A stretch of 64,000 nt of DNA from Amblyomma americanum (Eukaryota > Arthropoda > Arachnida > Ixodida > Ixodidae): the NCBI RefSeq assembly GCF_052857255.1, contig NC_135500.1, positions 48,758,272-48,822,271 on the forward strand, read 5' to 3'. Positions 1 through 10,219 of this stretch are shown in pieces (within the stretch, counting starts at the first letter, position 1; every line of letters begins with the position of its first letter). The notes beneath the pieces are model-generated. The model did no database searches. It had not been told where the DNA came from and was given only the letters and a program-made list of their open reading frames with translations. Both the position numbers and the translations under genes were made by a program.

Positions 1-41
1 AAGGGTGTCGCCTACCACACCCAGCTGTAGCCCGGTGCTCA
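1..41 (+). pseudogene. Gypsy A pol, left fragment
   Basis: These 41 bases encode the polyprotein stretch just before the reverse transcriptase of the gypsy element that resumes at 2894. Translation gives YHTQL, a stop, then PGAQ. This matches the usual Ty3/gypsy pre-RT stretch in which YxxxL is followed by a proline-rich linker. After the RTE insert and one 13-bp duplication are removed, the frame runs directly into GTVKPARRVALALQE at 2907. The rest of the element (gag, protease, 5' LTR) would lie left of the window. Confidence comes from the exact rejoining rather than from this short piece alone. Confidence 0.75.
29..41. repeat. Target-site duplication, left copy (RTE copy 1)
   Basis: The 13-mer AGCCCGGTGCTCA is repeated exactly at 2894-2906. 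It bounds the RTE element at 42-2893 and lies in gypsy A pol, so it is read as the duplication made when the RTE inserted. Confidence 0.88.
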
Positions 42-2893
42 TCATCATCATCAGCCTTACTACACCCACTGCAGGGCAAAGGCCTCTCCCATGTCTCTCC
101 AATTAACCCTATCCTTTGCCATCTGCATCCACCCTTTGCCTGCAAACTTCTTAATCTCATCTGCCCACCTAACCTTCTGCCGCCCCCTGCTACGCTTACT
201 TTCTCTTGGAACCCACTCCGTTACCCTTAAGGACCAGCGGTTATCTTGCCTTCGCATTACATGCCCTGCCCAAGCCCATTTCTTTCTCTTGATTTCGACT
301 AGGATGTCATTAACCCGTGTTTGTTCCCTCACCCACTCTGCCCGCTTCCGATCTCTTAACGTTACACCTATCATTTTTCTTTCCATGGCTCGCTGCGTTG
401 TCCTTAACCTAAGCTGAACTCTTTTCGTTAGCCTCCACGTTTCTGCCCCGTAGGTGAGTACCGGTAAGATTATGCTGTTGTACACTTTCCTCTTGAGGGA
501 AATTGGTAAACTGCCACTCATGATCTGCGAGAATTTGCCATATGCGCTCCAGCCCATTCTTATCCTTCTAGTTATCTCCCTCTCATGATCTGGATCAGCT
601 GTCACTACCTGCCCTAAGTAGACGTATTCCGGCACAATTTCTAGGCTCTCGCTGCCAATTGTGAACTGTTGTTCCCTTGCTAGGCTGTTGAACATTACCT
701 TGGTTTTCTGCATGTTAATTTTTAGACCCATCGATCTGCTCTGCCTGTCTAACTCGTTGATCATGATTTGCAGTTCACCTCCTGAGTGACTCAGCAAGGC
801 AATGTCATCAGCAAATCGCAGATTATATAGGTATTCTCCATTTATTCTTATTCCCAACTGTTCCCAATTCAGGCTTCGAAATACCTCCTGCAAACATGCG
901 GTGAACAGCATTGGCGAGATCGTGTCTCCTTGCCTGACGCCCTTCCTTATTGGAATTTTATTGCTGACTTTATGGAGGGCTATAGTAGCTGTGCAGTTGC
1001 TATATATATCTTCCAGTATTTTGACATAAGGCTCTTCTACCCCCTGATTACGCAATGCCTGTATGACTGCTGAGGTTTCCACTGAGTCGAATGCTTTCTC
1101 GTAATCAATGAAAGCTATATATAGAGGTTGGTTATATTCTGCGCATTTCTCTATCACCTGATTGATAGTGTGAATATGATCTATTGTGGAATATCCTTTA
1201 CGAAAGCCTGCCTGATCATTTGGTTGATTAAAGTCTAACGTTGCCCTGACTCTATTAGCGATTACCTTAGTAAATACTTTGTAGGCAACGGATAGTAAGC
1301 TGATCGGCCTCTAATTTTTCAAGTCCTTGGCGTCTCCCTTCTTATGAATTAAGATAATGTTTGCATTCTTCCAAGCTTCTGGTACAGTTGAGGTCATAAG
1401 GCATTGCGTATACAGGGTGGCTAGTTTTTCTAGCACGATGTCCCCTCCATCCTTCAACAGATCTGCTGTTACCTGATCCTCTCCAGCTGCTTTTCCCCTT
1501 TTCATTGCTTCTAAGGCTTTCTTTACTTCATCTTTCGTTACTGGCGGGATGACGCATTGCTGTGCACTGCTGTCTTTCTCATTACCGCTCTGATTACATT
1601 GGCTACTGTACAGGTCTGTGTAGAACTCTTCGGCTACGTTAACTATCTTATCCATATTGCTAATGACATTGCCCTGCTTGTCTCTTACTGCATACATCTG
1701 GTTTTTACCTATGCCTAGTTTCCTCTTCACTGTTTTTAGGCTACCTCCGTTCTTTATAGCATGCTCGATTCTCTCCATATTAAACTTCCTTATGTCGGCT
1801 ACCTTGCGCTTATTTATTAACTTTGATAGCTCCGTTAGTTCTATTCTATCGGTAGTGTTAGATGCCTTCATGTTTTGGCGCTTCTTAATCAGATCTTTCG
1901 TCACCTGAGATAGCTTCCCGGTATCGTTTCGAACTGTCCTACCGCCTACTTCTGCTGCGCACTCCGTAATTATTGATGTCAGGTTATCGTGCATTGAATG
2001 AACATCAAGATCATCTTCCTCAGTTAAAGCCGAATATCTGTTTTGCAGCGCTATCCTAAACTCCTGTGCTTTCCCTCTTACGGCTAACTCGTTAATGGTC
2101 TTCTTCTTCGCTAGCTTCTTCCGTTCCCTCTTCAAGTCTAAGCTAATTCTAGACCTTACCATCCTATGGTCGCTGCAACGCACCCTTCCGAGGACGGCCA
2201 CATCCAGAATGATGCCAGGTTTTGCGCATAGTATGAAGTCGATTTCATTTTTAATCTCACCATTGGGGCTCTTCCAGGTCCACTTCCTGTTTTCTCGTTT
2301 GCGGAAGAAGGTATTCATGACCCGTAAATTATTTCTATCCGCGAATTCGACTAATAACTCTCCCCTGCTATTTCTAGAGCCTATCCCATAGTCACCTACC
2401 GCGTGGTCGTCAGCCTGCTTCTTGCCCACCTTCGCATTGAAGTCGCCCATCAGTACAGTGTACTGCGATTTTGCTTTATTCATTGCTGATTCTACGTCCT
2501 CATAGAAGCTTTCAACGGTCTGGTCATCATGGCTGGATGTGGGTGCGTAGGCCTGCACCACTTTCAGTTTGTACCTCCTATTCAGCCTAATTACTATAGC
2601 TGCTACCCTCTCGTTAATACTGTAGAACTCCTCTACGTTGCCAGCTATATCCTTATTAATGAGGAAACCCACACCTAGTTCTCGTCTATCCTCTAACCCG
2701 CGATAGCACAGTATGTGTCCGTCCTTTAGTACTGTATACGCCTCACCTGTCCTCCTAACTTCGCTAAGCCCTATCACATCCCATTTAATTCCCGCTAGTT
2801 CCTCAAACAGCACTGCTAGGCTAGCCTCATTAGCTAAAGTTCTAGCGTTAAACGTTGCCAGGTTCAGATTCCAGGTTCAGGCCGCCATTGGAA
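42..2893 (-). mobile_element. RTE-clade non-LTR retrotransposon, copy 1 (5'-truncated)
   Basis: The element is read on the minus strand. It has an APE-type endonuclease, a reverse transcriptase, a very short 3' UTR and a (ATG)n-type microsatellite tail (seen on + as CATCATCATCATCA at about 40-53), which is the usual RTE layout. Three relatives lie in the window: full length at 30648-33848, a 5'-truncated copy at 62624-64000 and an old tip at 54135-54400. Copy 1 starts at the beginning of the endonuclease domain, so about 300 bases of the 5' region seen in copy 2 are missing. A perfect 13-bp target-site duplication flanks it. Confidence 0.93.
60..2879 (-). pseudogene. RTE endonuclease-reverse transcriptase, one premature stop
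   Basis: This is a single frame of about 940 codons from the NLATFNART start of the endonuclease to the stop at 60-62. Endonuclease motifs are visible: DVIGLSEVRR, GDFNAKVG and SDHRMV. They are followed by an RT domain with the catalytic motif FADD (coding FADDIALLSHS near 785-825) and a C-terminal domain ending ALQWV. The only break I see is a nonsense codon at 1311-1313, where copies 2 and 3 keep a tyrosine (LKNY to LKN-stop). The frame is otherwise open on both sides, so this copy decayed little after insertion. The protein would nick DNA and prime reverse transcription at the target. Confidence 0.92.
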
Positions 2894-2906
2894 AGCCCGG
2901 TGCTCA
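2894..2906. repeat. Target-site duplication, right copy (RTE copy 1)
   Basis: Exact second copy of the 13-mer at 29-41, immediately before gypsy A coding sequence resumes. Confidence 0.88.
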
Positions 2907-5501
2907 AGGCACCGTTAAACCCGCAAGAAGAGTCGCTCTTGCCCTTCAAGAATGCGTGAAAGCAGAGAGCTCCAAAGAATGGAAAGTGACGGAGTCATAG
3001 CAAAGGTAACTGAACCAACTTCGTAGGCAAGCCACATGGTGGTGGTGGTCAACGGTGAAAAAGTACGCATATGCCTAGACCCATCAGATTTGAACAAGGC
3101 TATCCTAAGGGAGCATTACCACACGCCAACCCTGGAAGACATAGTACCGCGTCTGTCTGGAGCAAGGTACTTTACCTTGGACGCGTCATCCGGGTTCTGG
3201 CAAGTGAAGTTGGACGAACCGAGTTCACTTATATGCACTATGAGCACCCCGTATGGCAGATATAGGTCTTTGCGGATGCCGTTCGGCATAGCTTCGGCTC
3301 CGGAAGTTTTTCAACGAGCAATGCACGGAGTAGTAGAGGGACTTGCTGGTGTAGCAGTTGTTATGGATGACATTTTAGTCTGGGGAAAAACTCGCGAGGA
3401 GCAGGATAGCAACCTGTCAAAATTGCTCACACGTAGCAGAGAACACAACTTGAAGCTGAACAGAAAAAAGTGTCACTTCCTGCAGCCCCGAGTACGCTAC
3501 ATGGGCCATGTACTCACCAAAGAAGGACTCTGCCTGGACCCTGAGCGCGTGGACAACATCCTACAAGTACCACCACCAAAAAATAGTAATGAGCTTCAAG
3601 TGTTTCTCGGCATGGTGAACTTCGTGGCCCGTTTCGTGCCAAATAGGTCCACTATGTCTGCTCCACTTAAAGAGCTTTTAAAGAAAGACATAGCATGGAT
3701 TTGGTCAGACCCACGGGAGAGTAGTTTTAAACAGCTCCGTGCCAGCCTCATGCAAGCACCAGTCCTGGCATACTTTCAGCAAGACCAACCTGTGGTATTA
3801 TCCGTTGATGCTAGCCAATACAGTGTGGGGGCCTTGCTTTTGCGAAACGGACAGCCTCTTCCTTACTCATCCCGTTCGCTGACCGCAGCCCAACAGCGGT
3901 ACGCGCAAATCGAAAAGTAGACTTTGGCAATCGTCCATGGCTGTACAAAGTTTCAATATTACATATTTGGGCAACCAGAAATAACAGTCGAATCGGATCA
4001 CAGACCACTAGAAATGATATTCAAGAAGCCTTTGTGTGAATGCCCGATACGCCTCCAACGCATGAGGCTAGTACTTCAAAAGTTCCCAATAATCGTTAAG
4101 TACAAGCCGGGCAAAGAACTTCTCTTAGCTAACGCCCTCTCACGTTTTCCGTGTAAAGTGGAACTGGTAGAAGAAACTGAGCAGTTTGAAGTCAATGCTG
4201 TTTCTTCCCTGCCAGTTGCAGACGAGCAGCTGCGAAGTATCCGGGAGGAAACCGAAAAGGACTCACTTATGTCGCAGTTGCTTTGTTACTCCAGCACAGA
4301 GTGGCCCGAGACAAGGCTACAAGTACCGGATGCCCTGCGACCGTTTTGGGCCTACCGCAACGAACTGCAAGTCGAGAACGGCTTACTGCTTCATAGCAAC
4401 AAGCTGGTCATCCCGCCAGCCAAGAGCTCGGAAGTCCTCCACTTACTGCATGCGGCACACGGGGGAGAAGAGAAAATAAAGGCAAGGGCCCGACAGGTGT
4501 TCTGACCCAACATGAATTCTGCTCTCCGGGAGATTGCACTTTCTTGCCCCGTATGCCAGAAATACAAAAACAGAAATGCAAAGCTTCCATTGCTTAGTCA
4601 TCCAGTGCCCAATTTACCTTGGCAGTCTGTTGACATGGACTTGTTCTACTACGGGGGCAATGAGTACTTGATTCTGATAGATTTTTACTCGTTTTTTTCG
4701 AGATACGCAAGCTTTACCACACAACAGCGCAAGCGGTTATCCAAGCATGCATGGAAGTTTTTGCAACACACGGGATACCTGCCAAGATATGCAGTGATAA
4801 CGCCCCCCCCCCCCCCCCCCGTTCACCAGCGCAAAGTTCAGGCCATTCAGATCTCATTTTCACGTCAACCATGTCACGTCCAGCCCCCACTATCCCCGTG
4901 GCAATGGCGTGGCAGCGCGTGCCGTTCAAGAGGCAAAAAGGATGCTAAAAAATGCTCGTTTGGCAAGTTTGAATTTTGCAGCGCAGTGCTATAATGGATA
5001 AATTCACCGAGAGACGACCTTCTGCAGTCCCCAGCCGAAAAACTGATGGGCCACCGCACCAGAACGACGCTCCCTGTGCTGGACTGTCATCTGGAGCCAA
5101 AAGCTATTCCCACCGAAACAGTCCGAAGCCGTCTAGCAGACATTAGGAACCCACAACAGAAGTGCTACAAGTCGACCAGACATATCCCGGATCTAGACAC
5201 AGGGTCTACAGTGTCCGTCTATGATACTGTGCAGAAAACCTTGGCCCCGACAGTGGTTGTAGGTGCTGCAAACACGCCGCGATCCTACATAATGGATGCT
5301 GGCAGGGGACATTTGCGTCGTACAAGAGAACATCTAAGAACAACGAAAGTAGAGATACGGAACCCTAGCTCTTCAGAAACGGAACCGCCAGGCGATAATT
5401 CGATTCAGCCGGTAATGCCTGAAGACAGCCTTCGTAGAAGCACTCGACAACGTAGGGAGCCACAACGGTTTCCTTTGCCGGAACTCCGAACATATTTATA
5501 A
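2907..5501 (+). pseudogene. Gypsy A pol: RT, RNase H, integrase (degenerate)
   Basis: The order is RT (3036-3700), RNase H (3720-4150), integrase HHCC-type zinc region (about 4430-4570, ending CPVCQKYKN), integrase core (4620-4990) and C-terminal tail (4990-5501). RT motifs include ICLDPSDLN and FTLDASSGFWQVKL; the catalytic site is VMDD. RNase H keeps LSVDASQYSVGALLL and ESDHRPLE. Breaks visible are a frameshift near 2970-2990, a stop at 3918-3920, a stop at 4503-4505 and loss of frame around an 18-base C run in the integrase core. The tail is basic and ends at a TAA just before the polypurine-like stretch. The domain order is typical of the RT-RH-IN Ty3/gypsy group and differs from element C below. 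Confidence 0.9.
4803..4820 (+). repeat. (C)18 homopolymer in integrase core
   Basis: Eighteen consecutive cytosines directly follow the codons for ICSDN, at the position of the second catalytic aspartate and the NGxxF motif of the integrase core. Coding resumes downstream in another frame (FTSAKF, then SSPHYPRGNG). It is either a real slippage expansion or a sequencing/assembly error. Confidence 0.95.
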
Positions 5502-5528
5502 CCATCTTTTTTTTCGGTGAAGAGAAGA

Positions 5529-5664
5529 TGTAGCAGTATGCACCGTCAGTTACACGCGCGCACAATACGGTCACTGCGCATGTCTCAGCTCAAGAGCTGG
5601 TGGTATATACCGGCGCACTTCGTAATAAAATTCGTTCCTCGTTCCCACATGCTTGCGTGCTACA
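5529..5664 (+). repeat. Gypsy A 3' LTR
   Basis: The 136-bp LTR starts TGTAGCA and ends TGCTACA, a perfect 7-bp inverted repeat with TG...CA ends. It is preceded by a purine-rich GGTGAAGAGAAGA tract that can act as the polypurine tract. Inside are a TATA-like GGTATATACC (5602-5611) and a poly(A) signal AATAAA (5624-5629). The 5' partner LTR lies outside the window. Confidence 0.85.
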
Positions 5665-8475
5665 ATCAGTAGGAGTATACAATAGCCCATTTTCTTTACA
5701 AGAGTTGAAAGTTGCCTTATGCACTTGTGGGAACTCAACAGCAGCAGGCCTGACAGGGTTACATATGGAATGATCAAGCACTTGCTTGAAGAAACCCTTG
5801 AAACTATCCTATGCTTGTTTAATAAGATATGGGCTGCTGGACGTCTTCCAAAAGCCTGGAAAGAAGCGATCATTATCCCGGTATTAAAGCAAGGCAAAGA
5901 AGCCACACTTGCGGCCAGTTATCGGCCTATTACCCTAACCAGCTGCTTATGTAAGCTCATTGAAAAAATGGTAAATCGTCACCTTGTGCATTTTCCTGTA
6001 ATAAACGTTCTTTACCAGCACCAAGCTGGATTTATAGCTAACCGGTAAACCACTGACCAGCTCGTTGCCTTGGAATCTTACGTAAGGGACGCCTTTGTGC
6101 ACAAACAGCACTGTTTATCTGTTCTCTTTGATTCGGAGAAAGCTTATGATACCACATGGCGCTATGGTATTATCCGTGACCTGTTCGTCTTTGGTATCTG
6201 GGGAAATATGCTGTCCGCCATTCAAAGCTATCTTTCTGAACGAACATTCAAGGTCCGTGTAGGGAACTCGTTATCCGAGCAATTTATACAAGAGAACGGT
6301 GTCCCTCAAGGCGGCGTTCTTAGCTGCACTCCTTTTATAGTGAAATTGAATTCATTAAAGAGCGTCCTGCCTACATCTATATCCTACTCCGCTTATGTCG
6401 ACAATGTACAAATAAGTTTCAAGTCATGTAATTTGGCCATCTGTGAGCGGAAAATTCAGCATAGGAGTAAACAAAGTAGCAACTTGGGCAGACCAAAACG
6501 GATATAAACTCAATTCATCAAAGACTTTAAGCGTACTCTTCACAAAAAAGCGTGGTATTAGATCTAAACCCAACATCACACGTAACGGGCAGAGTATTGC
6601 TGTCCAAAAAGAGCACAAATTTCTTGGCGTCATAGTCGACGAAAAGCTTACATTCACCAAACACATTCAGCACCTTAGACTTAAATGCATAAAATCAATG
6701 AACATTTTCAAAACCCTGTCCCGCCAGTCTTGGGGTGCAGATCGGGACTGCCTGCTGAGTCTTCTAAATAGTGTAGTCCTATCACGTATAGACTACGTCT
6801 CAGTGGTGTACGAGTCAGCACGAAAAAGCTCCTTAAAAATGCTCGAAGCTGTGTACCACCTTGGTCTACGGTTGGCTACTGGTGCTTTCCGTACAAGCCC
6901 AATTGCAAGTTTGTACGTTGAGGCGGACCGATGGTCACTTGAACGACGACGGAAATACACAAGTATAACGTATGCTACGAAGGTATTATCTCATGCTGAC
7001 CATTCATGCAATGCGCTTCTGCGAAACCCAACCAGTAAACTGCTCTTTCCAAACCGACCGTCTGAAACCCCACCTTTACCCATTAGAGTCGTCAGACTTG
7101 TCCAAGATTTGGACATACCAGTCTCCAAAATTCTGGTAACTTCTTCTAAAGACATAATTGCTCCCTGGCAAGTGTTTACAATTGACTGCGACACATCTTT
7201 TAGTGAGGTTGGTAAGAATGGGCCGCCAATTGGCATAAAACAGCATTTCCTGTCCCTACAAGCAAAATATCAGTGCACAGAGTTCTACACTGATGCCTCA
7301 AAGACATCCTCAGATTCATGTGCAGTGCACAGTTGTAAATTTTTTTAACAAAAGCAATGTATAGACACTCAAGCATATTTACAGCGGAATGCCATGGTAT
7401 TCTGTTGGCTGTTAGATTCATCCCGGAAAGAAAGTCCCAAGCTCTGTTATATACACAGATTCCTTAGGTGTGATTATAGCCCTGTCTTCTGGGAAACCCT
7501 GTAAAAACTCTGTAATGAATTCCTTCTTGAAATGCTTTATGTCTGCACACACATTGCACCTTAAAATTGCGGTATCCTGGGTATCAGGTCACTGTGGAAT
7601 AGACGGAAATGAAGAGGCTGATAGTCTTGCAGCATCAGGTGCAGAACTGAATAGGATGGATATAAAACAACTTACATACCAGGACCTCAGGCTATATATT
7701 AGGACTGCACTTCGCAAAGAGTGGCAGCAGGATTGCGATCAACAAACAGACAACAAACTGCACACAATAAAACCAAGGATTGGGAGGTATGCCACAGAAA
7801 AACAAAATCGATTCAAAGAAGTCGCTCTCGGCACGCTGAGGATAGGACATACATCACACACTCGCATCTTTTACAGGATACTCCAGCACCACAATGCGCG
7901 AGATGTGGAGTTTACATCTCAGTTCTCCACACATTAATCATATGCCCCAGAATGTATATGCAAAGACGACAGCATTTTCCTTAACTTTACACATTTAAAA
8001 TACCAATGCACCCTTAATCGTACTTAGGTGATCACCGCATGATCTCATTGGATAGAGTTATTAAATTTTTAACTGATGTAGGTTTTAAAAGAGAGATTTC
8101 ATATTCAAAGTAATCTGAGCACCTCCTCATTGCTGACGAGAGTGCTGAGCTCACCCATACCTGCCAGACGCCTCGCCCCCCTTGCTCAAGTAAGGACTGC
8201 GGTTGAGGCTACCTGGTTTCGTCGTTCACATTTAACTCCTCTTAGAACAATTTTAGGCACTATACATCATTTTAAGCCATTCCACCAGATTTTTAGGCAC
8301 CCTCTTCAGACTGTGTAATCATGCACATACTCACTACTCTTAGGCCCTATACGCCTGGTAATAATGCTACCATCTGTACACTTTTTAGCCCGAGTCGACC
8401 AAGAACCTCGTGTTTGGCGCTCTTTGGCCTTAGTTTCCCTTGCGCCATAAAAACCTAGAATCATCATCATCATCA
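5665..8475 (+). mobile_element. RNase H-bearing LINE (I/Jockey-like group), copy 1
   Basis: The element carries an RT followed by an RNase H domain, then a long 3' UTR ending in ATAAAAACCTAGAATCATCATCATCATCATT. The (ATC)n tail merges with satellite sequence at 8475 through the shared letters ATCATT. Its 5' part is not in the window because gypsy A abuts it at 5664/5665. The clade is inferred from the RT-plus-RNase H architecture only. Confidence 0.82.
5680..7960 (+). pseudogene. LINE ORF2 fragment: RT and RNase H (decayed)
   Basis: RT motifs are recognisable in order: LPKAWKEAIIIPVLKQGK, YRPITLTSCLCKLIEKM, HQAGF, LFDSEKAYD, GVPQGGVLS and YVDNVQISF. The catalytic motif reads YVDN instead of a [YF]xDD form. 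The RNase H starts near FYTDASKTS (7283) and includes WVSGHCGIDGNEEADSL (7578-7628). Breaks are a frameshift near 5748, a stop at 6046-6048, a frameshift near 6450-6480 and a stop at 7346-7348. With the lost catalytic residue and these breaks it cannot be active. Confidence 0.85.
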
Positions 8476-9018
8476 TTTTGCAAAATTTAATAAGGACAAC
8501 AGTGTAATGCCTCAAAAACCCATACTAGGGGTCCTGAGCTACGAGCCCGAATTCGCCGTGCAGCCTGATGAGTGTGCAATGGATCTTCTCGGAATGTTCA
8601 AGCAAGTCTCGAGGCGAGATCCCGATGGAAGAGCAAAAAAGGTGCATATCGGAAGGCATGTACCTACTAGCAAGGCTTAAGATATCATTCCGCATAATTC
8701 CTATGAGTAAAACACAGTCATACCTCAAATATCCGCACGAGAGGTACTGAGCCATGGTCCCAAGCTCACCGTCCAGCCTCACGTGTGTACAACAGATCCT
8801 CTCGGAATAGTCGAACAAGTTCCGAGGCGAGCCCCGGTAGAGGCGCAACAAAGTTCCATTTCGGAAGGTGTGGACGAACTAGCAAGTTGTAAGATAACAT
8901 TTCGCAAAACTCCCATAGGGAAAACGGTGTAATGCTGCAAAAATTCATACTAATGATCTTGAGCCACAACTCCAATTTTGCCTTGCAGCCTCATGAGGGT
9001 GCACTGGGTCTTCTTGGA
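8475..9018 (+). repeat. 212-bp satellite, left block
   Basis: Two and a half tandem monomers. The anchor AAGATA(T/A)CA recurs at 8679 and 8891, a spacing of 212. Monomers alternate between type A (ACAGTGTAATGCCTC, then CTGAGC-ACGAGCCCAAGTTCGCC) and type B (ACAGTCATACCTC, then CGAGAGGTACTGAGCCATGG). The block starts directly at the LINE tail and is cut at 9018 by a LINE insertion. Confidence 0.93.
9009..9016. repeat. Target-site duplication, left (LINE in satellite)
   Basis: TCTTCTTG at 9009-9016 is repeated at 10220-10227, at the two edges of the LINE insertion. Removing the insert with one copy restores a 211-bp spacing between satellite anchors 8891 and 10313. Confidence 0.75.
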
Positions 9019-10219
9019 GAGAGAGAAAAACATTATTGAGGTCTCTTAAGAGATTCGCGGTTCGGTCTTCGTCTTCATCGCTGTAGACGCTTCACCTCTT
9101 TCAGCAAGGTTGGGCCCCTATTCCAGGGCTCCACTGAGCCTAGCTGCTTCGCTTGCGTGCTGCACTAGTGCCCTTTGGGCACTGATCTCACAGCTGGTGA
9201 GCCGGCTCTCCCATTGCTCCGCACTCGGGGTTTTGTGTTGGTGGAATGCGTAGTTGCGTTCACACTCCCAGGTGATATGGTATAGCGTGGGGGTCACCCC
9301 GCACCACGGGCATGTGTCCCTGATTTGTGTATGATACATTTTGTGTAGGATGTGTAAATTTAAGAAAGTTCCCGTTTTCAGCCTCCGCCAACTAGCTGCT
9401 TCTTGCTGTGTTAGAAACTTACGCAGAGGGGAGTATCTAATCCTCCTTCCTCTGTGAAAATTCAATATCTGCGAATATTCGATCTCAACGGTATAGTGGT
9501 GACCCAGGGTTTGTGGTTGCTCAGCTGGGTACGTGATCTCGCGAGTTAAGCTATCCGCCTTTTCGTTACCCTCTATTCCGCTGTGTCCTGGAATCCAGAT
9601 TATCCTGTGGGTTGTTTTGTGTTTGTGAGACCCTACTTTACGGAGGATATTTAGGGCGGCTCTGCATATTCTACCTTTCGTGTAGTTTTGCATGCTTCTT
9701 TTGAGTTCGTAAGGATGTATAGTGACTTGTTTCTCTGGTAGCCTTCAGCCGCCGCCAGTGCCACGGCGACCTCCTCCGCCTCAGCTACCGTATAGCTTCC
9801 GGTGGATGCGCAGGTAATCAGCTTGTCTTTGTTGTTTACCACTACGGCTGTTGCTCTAATGCATGTTGAATTCCTGTTCCACGGGTATAATGTTGCGTCC
9901 GTGTACACGGTGTTTTCGAGCTTGGCTAGATGCCGTTCTACGTAATCTGCCCGCGCCTGTCTCTTGGCCGCGTGGAGATTCGGATCCATGCTTTTCGATA
10001 TAGGGCTGACCTGGAGGGTCTTACGGATGTCGTCGGGTACGTCGGCGTATCGATCGAGGCGTCCACTCAAGTCTTGACCTAACCTCGTCAGGAGCGCTCT
10101 TCCTGTGGCCGTGTCTCTGAGTCTTACTGTTTGTGCTCCAAGCTGCGCTTCCACCAGCTCGCTGAAGGTGTTGCTGATCCCCAGCTCTAGCAGCTTTTCG
10201 TTCGGTGTGTTCTTCGGTA
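9017..10219 (-). mobile_element. RNase H-bearing LINE fragment inserted in satellite
   Basis: A 5'-truncated LINE on the minus strand. Its 3' end is at about 9019, where the minus strand reads AATAATGTTTTTCTCTCTC, and its 5' break is at 10219. It holds only the C-terminal part of ORF2, including RNase H. It sits inside the satellite with an 8-bp duplicated flank. Confidence 0.85.
9118..10219 (-). pseudogene. LINE ORF2 C-terminal region with RNase H
   Basis: Two overlapping frames (10219 to 9651 and 9693 to 9118) together give a thumb/connection region, then an RNase H with TVYTDATLYP, AEAEEVAVALA and IWIPGHSGIEGNEKADSL, then a C-terminal CPWCGVTPTLYHITWEC zinc-like motif (CxxC...HxxxxC) common at the end of such ORF2 proteins. 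A frameshift lies around 9690-9740. The domain cleaves RNA in RNA-DNA hybrids during reverse transcription. Without the RT core this fragment is not autonomous. Confidence 0.85.

Larger units (their letters stand above)
2894..5664 (+). mobile_element. Ty3/gypsy LTR retrotransposon A, 3' part
   Basis: This is the right part of a gypsy element: pol from the pre-RT linker through RT, RNase H and integrase, then a C-terminal tail and a 136-bp 3' LTR. The left part continues at 1-41 and beyond the window. The LTR ends exactly where LINE coding sequence begins (5665 on), which suggests insertion into that LINE. The paired target duplication for the gypsy cannot be tested because its 5' LTR is outside the window. 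Confidence 0.9.

Noticed and set aside
91..417. Plus-strand frames over the RTE copies (91-417, 802-1029, 1657-1908, 2095-2391, 32298-32528)
   Set aside because: Antisense shadows of the minus-strand RTE protein. They appear at the same places in every copy.
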